From an uncultured Erysipelotrichaceae bacterium (lineage in GTDB: Bacteria > Bacillota_I > Bacilli_A > Erysipelotrichales > Coprobacillaceae): a stretch of 9,152 nt of DNA. Each line of letters starts with the position of its first letter. The stretch's first letter is position 1. Positions 4,930 through 9,152 of this stretch are shown in pieces. Position numbers and translations under genes: made by a program. The notes under the pieces are model-generated. The model saw nothing but the letters and a program-made list of their open reading frames with translations. It ran no database searches and was not told the origin of the DNA. The DNA is taken from contig CALDMQ010000078.1 in assembly GCA_937917505.1 (NCBI GenBank), positions 1-9,152 of the forward strand, read 5' to 3'.

Positions 4930-7900
4930 GTGCATATATTAGATCAAGAAATAAAACGAATTATCTCATCACAAAAAGAGTATCGTTATGGACATTTTTT
5001 AGATGGTAAAGAACTGATTGAACGTATGACTATTTCACTTGATGAATCTAGTCGTTGTTTAAGAGTCAATGCCAGAGTAGATGATCAAGGACAAAAGCAT
5101 GTTTTAAGCATGAAGATTACGGAAAGTGGCGAAATACTTCAATATCACTGTGGCTGCGTATACGAAACTTCGCAAACGGCTTGTCGTCACTGTCTAGCTG
5201 TTTTGTTGTTCCTTAAAAATTTACATATTGAAAGTTATCCATATTTCTATGAAAAAAATAAAGAAGAAGATAAGATGAATCACTATCTTCTTTTAAAACA
5301 ACAACGTGAAAAAAGAATCATGGATAAAAAACATCAGGATTCTTTAGATTTAATAGATTTATATAAAAATAGATTACTAAGAGAATCACAAATTCCTCTC
5401 CTTTCAAGGCAATATCAATTAAAAGTTTTTGTTTCACAAAAAGACAATCACTTAGAAATATCATTAAAAATATCTCATGATAAACAATCTTTTATTATAA
5501 AAAATATTGGGACGTTTTTACATGCAATTGATTATCACGAAACATTACGTTATGGGAAAGCTTTTGAATTTGTGCATAGCTTAGATGCTTTTGATGATGA
5601 CTCATTAGAAATTTTATATTTTGTGAAAGAATGTTATTTAAGAAATCAAAAAGAGAATCAAGAACATTTAAAAACTTTGGTTATTGATTCAGATATTCTA
5701 GATCATTTTTATGATTTAATGAATGCTTTACCTTCATCATATGCGGATATTGCTTTTCTAGAAAAGGATATGTTGATTTCTTTAGAACTCCAAGAAAAAG
5801 AAGAAAGTTATGTCTTAGATTTTAAAGATTACCAAAATCTTTCAACATTTATGATGTCACATCATCATTTATATGAATATAATCAAGATACACTTTATCG
5901 TTATCGATTAGATGAAGAAGGAAAATGTTTGATCTTAGTTCAAAAGTTATTAGAAAGTCAAGATGGACTATATATACAAAAAGAGGGTATTTATGAATTT
6001 TATCGTTATGTTTTGGCAGATATTATCGACTACATATCTTTAAATACACATCTTTTTGATGACTATTGTCAAGAAAATGGAATAAATTTATATGCAGATA
6101 TGACAAGTGATGATCAAATCTGTGTACAATTAGAATACTTATATGATGATCAAATTCGTTATGGTTTTGACAAAACAAATCAACAGCTATCTTCACATGC
6201 GTTGATTGTAGAAAACTATCTAGAACCTTATATTGAAGATCAAGATGGACATGTTTTATATTTGACATATGATCATGAATGGACATATACATTTTTAAGA
6301 GAAGGTTTGCCTTATTTATCACATTATTGTCAAGTTTATGTGAGTGATCATTTAAAACATATTTCTCAGTCTTCAAAAGCCCAAATTAAAGTAGGGGTTT
6401 CTTTGTCAAATCATTTATTAGATTTTCATATAGAAAGTATGAATATACCTGAGAATGAACTTTATGATATTTTAAAAGCTTATAAGAAAAAAAGAAAGTT
6501 TTATAAACTCAAAAGTGGACAATTGCTTTCACTAGAACATGAAAGTTTTGAAGAATTGAATCAATTGAGTACAATCTTGCAATTAGACAGTACCCAATTA
6601 GAAAATAATCATATTCAAGTACCAAGTTATCGTTTATTTGAACTTGAAAACTTATCTCATCAACAAACACATTTATCTTATTTTAAATCACAAGAATTAG
6701 AAACTTATATTCAAAACTTTCAAAAACCACAAAAGTTTGAGGTTCCCAAACAATATCAAGATATTTTAAGAAGTTATCAAAAGGAAGGATATCGTTGGTT
6801 ACGCTTAATGGAAAGTTATGGTTTTTCAGGAATCTTAGCTGATGATATGGGGTTAGGGAAAACTTTACAAATGATTGTATACTTTGAAGCTATGAAAAAT
6901 CAAAAACGACCATCGCTAGTTATTACTCCAGCAAGTTTGCTTTTGAATTGGCAAGATGAAATTCAAAAATTTTCATCACATTTAAAAGTTTTATGTGTGT
7001 ATGGTTCTAAAAATCAACGTGATGAACTCATCAAAGATATTGAGAGTGTTGATGTTGTGATTACTTCATATGATTATATACGTCGTGATATTGATGATTA
7101 TGAAATGATTGATTTTCATACAGTTGTTTTAGATGAAGCACAGTATATAAAAAATCCAAAGACACGCAATGCTTTAAGTGTGAAGCGTTTAAAAGCAAAA
7201 CAGCGTTTTGCATTGACGGGAACACCAATAGAAAACTCTCTAGCGGAATTATGGTCAATCTTTGATTTCCTTATGCCACATTATTTACATCACTATGCTT
7301 ATTTTTTAGAAAAATATGAAAGACCGATTGTGAAAGATCATGATGAAGATAAACAAAAACAACTTAAGCATATGATTTCTCCATTTATTTTAAGAAGAAA
7401 TAAAAAAGATGTTTTAAAAGAATTGCCTGAAAAAATAGAAAAAACAATGTTTATTTCTTTTGAACCTGAAGAAGAAAAACTTTATTTATCATCACTTCTT
7501 CAAGTGAATAAAGAACTTCAAAAGAAATTAAATGTAGATAAAACAATCGGGCGTATGGATGTTTTAGCAATGCTTACAAGATTAAGACAAATTTGTCAAG
7601 ATCCTCGTTTGCTCTATGATGATATAAGTGAATCATCATCAAAATTAAAAGGATGTATGGAATTGATTCACTCTTTAAAAGAGAATCATAAAAAAGTGTT
7701 ACTTTTCTCATCGTTTACAAGTGTTTTAGAGTTAGTTAGACAGGAATGTGAGAAGGAACATTTGAGTTACTACCAGTTGGATGGGTCAGTATCTAAAGAA
7801 AAACGTCAACAACTTGTTAAACAATTTCAAAATGATGATACAACGGTATTCTTAATTTCTTTAAAAGCTGGTGGTTCAGGATTGAATTTAACTTCTGCTC

Positions 7901-8151
7901 AAGCTGTTATTCATTTTGACCCTTGGTGGAATATCTCTGCTCAAAATCAAGCGACAGATAGAGCTTACCGTATTGGACAAAAAGAATCTGTACAAGTGTT
8001 CTCATTGATTATGAAAAATAGTATTGAGGAAAAGATTCAAGAACTGCAAAAGCATAAGAAAAATTTAGCAGATATGTTTGTTGAAGGAAATGAAGGTGTT
8101 ATTTCAACAATGAGTATAGATGATTTGATGTCGTTATTACATATGGAATAG
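4930..8151 (+). CDS. SNF2-family DEAD-like helicase with N-terminal SWIM zinc finger
   Basis: The product is 1073 residues, the usual size for the SWIM-SNF2 ATPases of Bacillota, from a GTG start with an optimal ribosome binding site. Order of parts: a SWIM zinc finger (Cys74, Cys76, Cys85, His87; CGC-x8-CRH); a long charged region to about residue 600 corresponding to the bacterial SNF2-associated region; then the two RecA-like lobes. Intact motifs are DDMGLGKT (638-645, Walker A Lys644), DEAQ (735-738), LTGTP (762-766), AGGSGLNL (980-987) and QATDRAYRIGQ (1007-1017). All residues for ATP-driven double-stranded DNA translocation are present; true strand unwinding is not expected of the family. 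Its cellular role (repair, transcription recycling or other) is unknown. It has no nuclease or methylase neighbour. It diverges from DUF1846 and ends 4 bp from the convergent LytTR gene. Confidence 0.95.
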   Translation: MHILDQEIKRIISSQKEYRYGHFLDGKELIERMTISLDESSRCLRVNARVDDQGQKHVLSMKITESGEILQYHCGCVYETSQTACRHCLAVLLFLKNLHIESYPYFYEKNKEEDKMNHYLLLKQQREKRIMDKKHQDSLDLIDLYKNRLLRESQIPLLSRQYQLKVFVSQKDNHLEISLKISHDKQSFIIKNIGTFLHAIDYHETLRYGKAFEFVHSLDAFDDDSLEILYFVKECYLRNQKENQEHLKTLVIDSDILDHFYDLMNALPSSYADIAFLEKDMLISLELQEKEESYVLDFKDYQNLSTFMMSHHHLYEYNQDTLYRYRLDEEGKCLILVQKLLESQDGLYIQKEGIYEFYRYVLADIIDYISLNTHLFDDYCQENGINLYADMTSDDQICVQLEYLYDDQIRYGFDKTNQQLSSHALIVENYLEPYIEDQDGHVLYLTYDHEWTYTFLREGLPYLSHYCQVYVSDHLKHISQSSKAQIKVGVSLSNHLLDFHIESMNIPENELYDILKAYKKKRKFYKLKSGQLLSLEHESFEELNQLSTILQLDSTQLENNHIQVPSYRLFELENLSHQQTHLSYFKSQELETYIQNFQKPQKFEVPKQYQDILRSYQKEGYRWLRLMESYGFSGILADDMGLGKTLQMIVYFEAMKNQKRPSLVITPASLLLNWQDEIQKFSSHLKVLCVYGSKNQRDELIKDIESVDVVITSYDYIRRDIDDYEMIDFHTVVLDEAQYIKNPKTRNALSVKRLKAKQRFALTGTPIENSLAELWSIFDFLMPHYLHHYAYFLEKYERPIVKDHDEDKQKQLKHMISPFILRRNKKDVLKELPEKIEKTMFISFEPEEEKLYLSSLLQVNKELQKKLNVDKTIGRMDVLAMLTRLRQICQDPRLLYDDISESSSKLKGCMELIHSLKENHKKVLLFSSFTSVLELVRQECEKEHLSYYQLDGSVSKEKRQQLVKQFQNDDTTVFLISLKAGGSGLNLTSAQAVIHFDPWWNISAQNQATDRAYRIGQKESVQVFSLIMKNSIEEKIQELQKHKKNLADMFVEGNEGVISTMSIDDLMSLLHME

Positions 8152-8155
8152 ATGA

Positions 8156-8863
8156 CTAATATTTCTCTTTTTCCATGATAAAGGTATAAAAAGTATTTTG
8201 AACTTTTGTACGTCTAGATATCGATATAGGAATGGTTAAACCATTGTGAAGAATTAAAAAATGGCGTTGTAATTTTTGGATATGGTTCATATTGACATAG
8301 TAACTTTGATGTGTTTGACCAAAGTCATATTCATGAAAAAAAGTCTTTAAATATTTTAAGTTTTTTATATGACTTTTATAAGTCTCGTGTTCACATATAA
8401 TAGAGATGGTCTTATAATATGTTTCAATATACATGATTTTAGTGGGTTGTATATATTGTTTACCTTCTGTTGTATTAATAGGATAAAAGGCACTTAGAGT
8501 TTTATATTTTTGATAAGCACGGTGTAATTCGTGATAAAAGAGTTTTTCGTCTATAGGTTTAAAAAGATATTGAAAAACTTTTAAAGTAAAGGCATCAGAA
8601 ACATATTCTTGATAGTTTGTAACAAAGATAATTAAACAAAGCGGATTGACTTTAATTAATGTTTTGGCAATATCAATGCCATTGATATCTTGTAAGAGAA
8701 TATCTAAATAAGCTAAGTCAAATTTTTCGTGAGTTACTATAGAAATAATGTCTTTTTCAATTGATGAGGATATGATAGTGAATTTATGATCTGGGTAATT
8801 GTGTAAGAGTTGAGTAATACGATTTACCCAAAAAGGTTCATCGTCACAAACCAAGATACGCAT
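8156..8863 (-). CDS. LytTR-family response regulator (REC-LytTR)
   Basis: The product is 235 residues, typical of AgrA/LytR-like regulators. The receiver domain (1 to about 120) starts MRILVCDDEP, with acidic Asp7/Asp8, phospho-acceptor Asp54 (AYLDILLQDINGID), Thr82 (FVTNY) and Lys102 (FKPI), so phosphorylation should be possible. The LytTR DNA-binding domain (about 138-230) includes IMYIETYYK, the strand around THQSYYVNMNHI, HNG and SISRRTK. His185, Asn207 and Arg217/218 occupy places like the DNA-contacting residues of AgrA by my eye alignment. The ATG follows AAAGGGG (8877-8871) by 7 bases, and that site overlaps the upstream stop, so translation is coupled to the neighbouring LytTR gene 12 bp away. 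No histidine kinase lies in the window. Targets are unknown. Confidence 0.93.
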   Translation of the reverse strand: MRILVCDDEPFWVNRITQLLHNYPDHKFTIISSSIEKDIISIVTHEKFDLAYLDILLQDINGIDIAKTLIKVNPLCLIIFVTNYQEYVSDAFTLKVFQYLFKPIDEKLFYHELHRAYQKYKTLSAFYPINTTEGKQYIQPTKIMYIETYYKTISIICEHETYKSHIKNLKYLKTFFHEYDFGQTHQSYYVNMNHIQKLQRHFLILHNGLTIPISISRRTKVQNTFYTFIMEKEKY

Positions 8864-8870
8864 ATCCTCA

Positions 8871-8877
8871 CCCCTTT
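8871..8877 (-). promoter_or_regulatory. Ribosome binding site of the downstream LytTR gene, overlapping the upstream stop
   Basis: On the minus strand AAAGGGG begins within the TAA stop (8878-8876) of the upstream LytTR gene and ends 7 bases before ATG 8863. It resembles AAGGAGGTG with one base missing, suggesting moderate strength helped by translational coupling. Confidence 0.6.
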
Positions 8878-9152
8878 AATGATTGTCTGATTGATAAAAC
8901 TGATTATATTTTATAATAATCTCTTGACTTCTTAAAGGGGAAGACGGCAATTTCTCGCCATTTGTGAGTTGAACATATTTGGGTTGAATACTTTCTATAA
9001 AATTCACATTCACAAGGTAACTTCTGTGAATTTTTAAAAAACATAAATGATCTAAAAGAGAGAACAAACTCTCTTTTTGCTTAATATCTGCAAAATAAGT
9101 ATTTGACATTGTAACAATTTTGATATGTTTATAATATGTTTCAATATAAATA
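8876..9152 (-). CDS. LytTR DNA-binding domain protein, probable second response regulator, 5' end off the window
   Basis: The frame stays open to the right edge: codons above the ATG at 9109 read IYIETYYKHIKIVT, the expected first strand of a LytTR domain. The internal ATG at 9109 is therefore not the start, and the gene is cut by the window. The 91 visible residues hold most of a LytTR domain: IETYYK, LKIHRSYLVNVNFIESIQ, LTNGEKLP and SPLRSQEI, with the His, Asn and Arg positions used for DNA contact in AgrA-like proteins. An N-terminal receiver is probable but not seen. It is paralogous to the next gene (roughly a third identical by eye over the domain, with the YIETYYK motif in common). It is the upstream gene of the pair, so the operon promoter lies outside the window. 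Confidence 0.85.
   Translation of the reverse strand, partial: IYIETYYKHIKIVTMSNTYFADIKQKESLFSLLDHLCFLKIHRSYLVNVNFIESIQPKYVQLTNGEKLPSSPLRSQEIIIKYNQFYQSDNH

Noticed and set aside
6023..6376. 117-codon minus-strand frame inside the SNF2 gene
   Set aside because: It is rich in His, Asn and Leu as expected for an antisense shadow of this coding sequence, and has no domain. The same applies to the frames at 2058-2321, 2882-3115 and 7061-7258 on the minus strand, and to 623-808 on the plus strand, a +1-frame shadow of the fumarase beta gene.
4930..8151. SNF2 helicase as part of a DISARM-like or other anti-phage system
   Set aside because: No methylase, phospholipase D-like nuclease or other defence gene is adjacent; the neighbours are ordinary and the SWIM-SNF2 layout is a common chromosomal type in Bacillota.
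8876..9109. Stand-alone 77-residue LytTR protein starting at ATG 9109
   Set aside because: The frame continues upstream to the window edge with IYIETYYK, the normal first strand of the LytTR domain, so it is an edge-cut larger gene.

Overview
This is an AT-rich bacterial chromosomal segment with strong AGGAGG-type ribosome binding sites, tight gene packing and TATAAT-type promoters. The gene content (two-subunit class I fumarase, RpiR regulator, threonine aldolase, HU, DUF1846 protein, SWIM/SNF2 helicase, LytTR regulators) fits a low-GC Bacillota. A gut member of the Erysipelotrichales/Coprobacillaceae group seems most likely, but that placement is an impression from protein style and not a proof. 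I see no insertion sequence, CRISPR array, tRNA, rRNA or phage gene.

Layout. At 2-2740 (+) lies a compact operon already running at the left edge: the C-terminal end of a class I fumarase-type alpha subunit, its beta subunit (4-bp overlap), an RpiR-family regulator (8-bp overlap) and a low-specificity threonine aldolase (15-bp gap). At 2749-3157 (+) is a single HU gene with its own promoter and two tandem terminators. At 3158-3344 is a non-coding gap with one weak candidate promoter. At 3345-4811 (-) is a DUF1846 gene whose terminator hairpin is built from its own last codons. From a divergent promoter region, 4930-8151 (+) encodes a 1073-residue SNF2 helicase. It converges, with only 4 bp between stop codons, on two adjacent LytTR response-regulator genes on the minus strand (8156-8863, and 8876 to the right edge).

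How it works together. The first four genes look like one transcription unit: a dicarboxylate hydro-lyase and a PLP carbon-carbon lyase, with a regulator whose effector domain has lost the usual phosphosugar-binding serines. HU, DUF1846 and the helicase look like independent housekeeping genes. The two LytTR proteins are coupled and paralogous, and their signal source and kinase lie outside the window.

No obviously new multi-gene system is visible. The points most worth a second look are the paired LytTR regulators, the degenerate SIS domain and its metabolic operon, the predicted 5'-terminal hairpin on the HU mRNA and the coding-sequence terminator of the DUF1846 gene.
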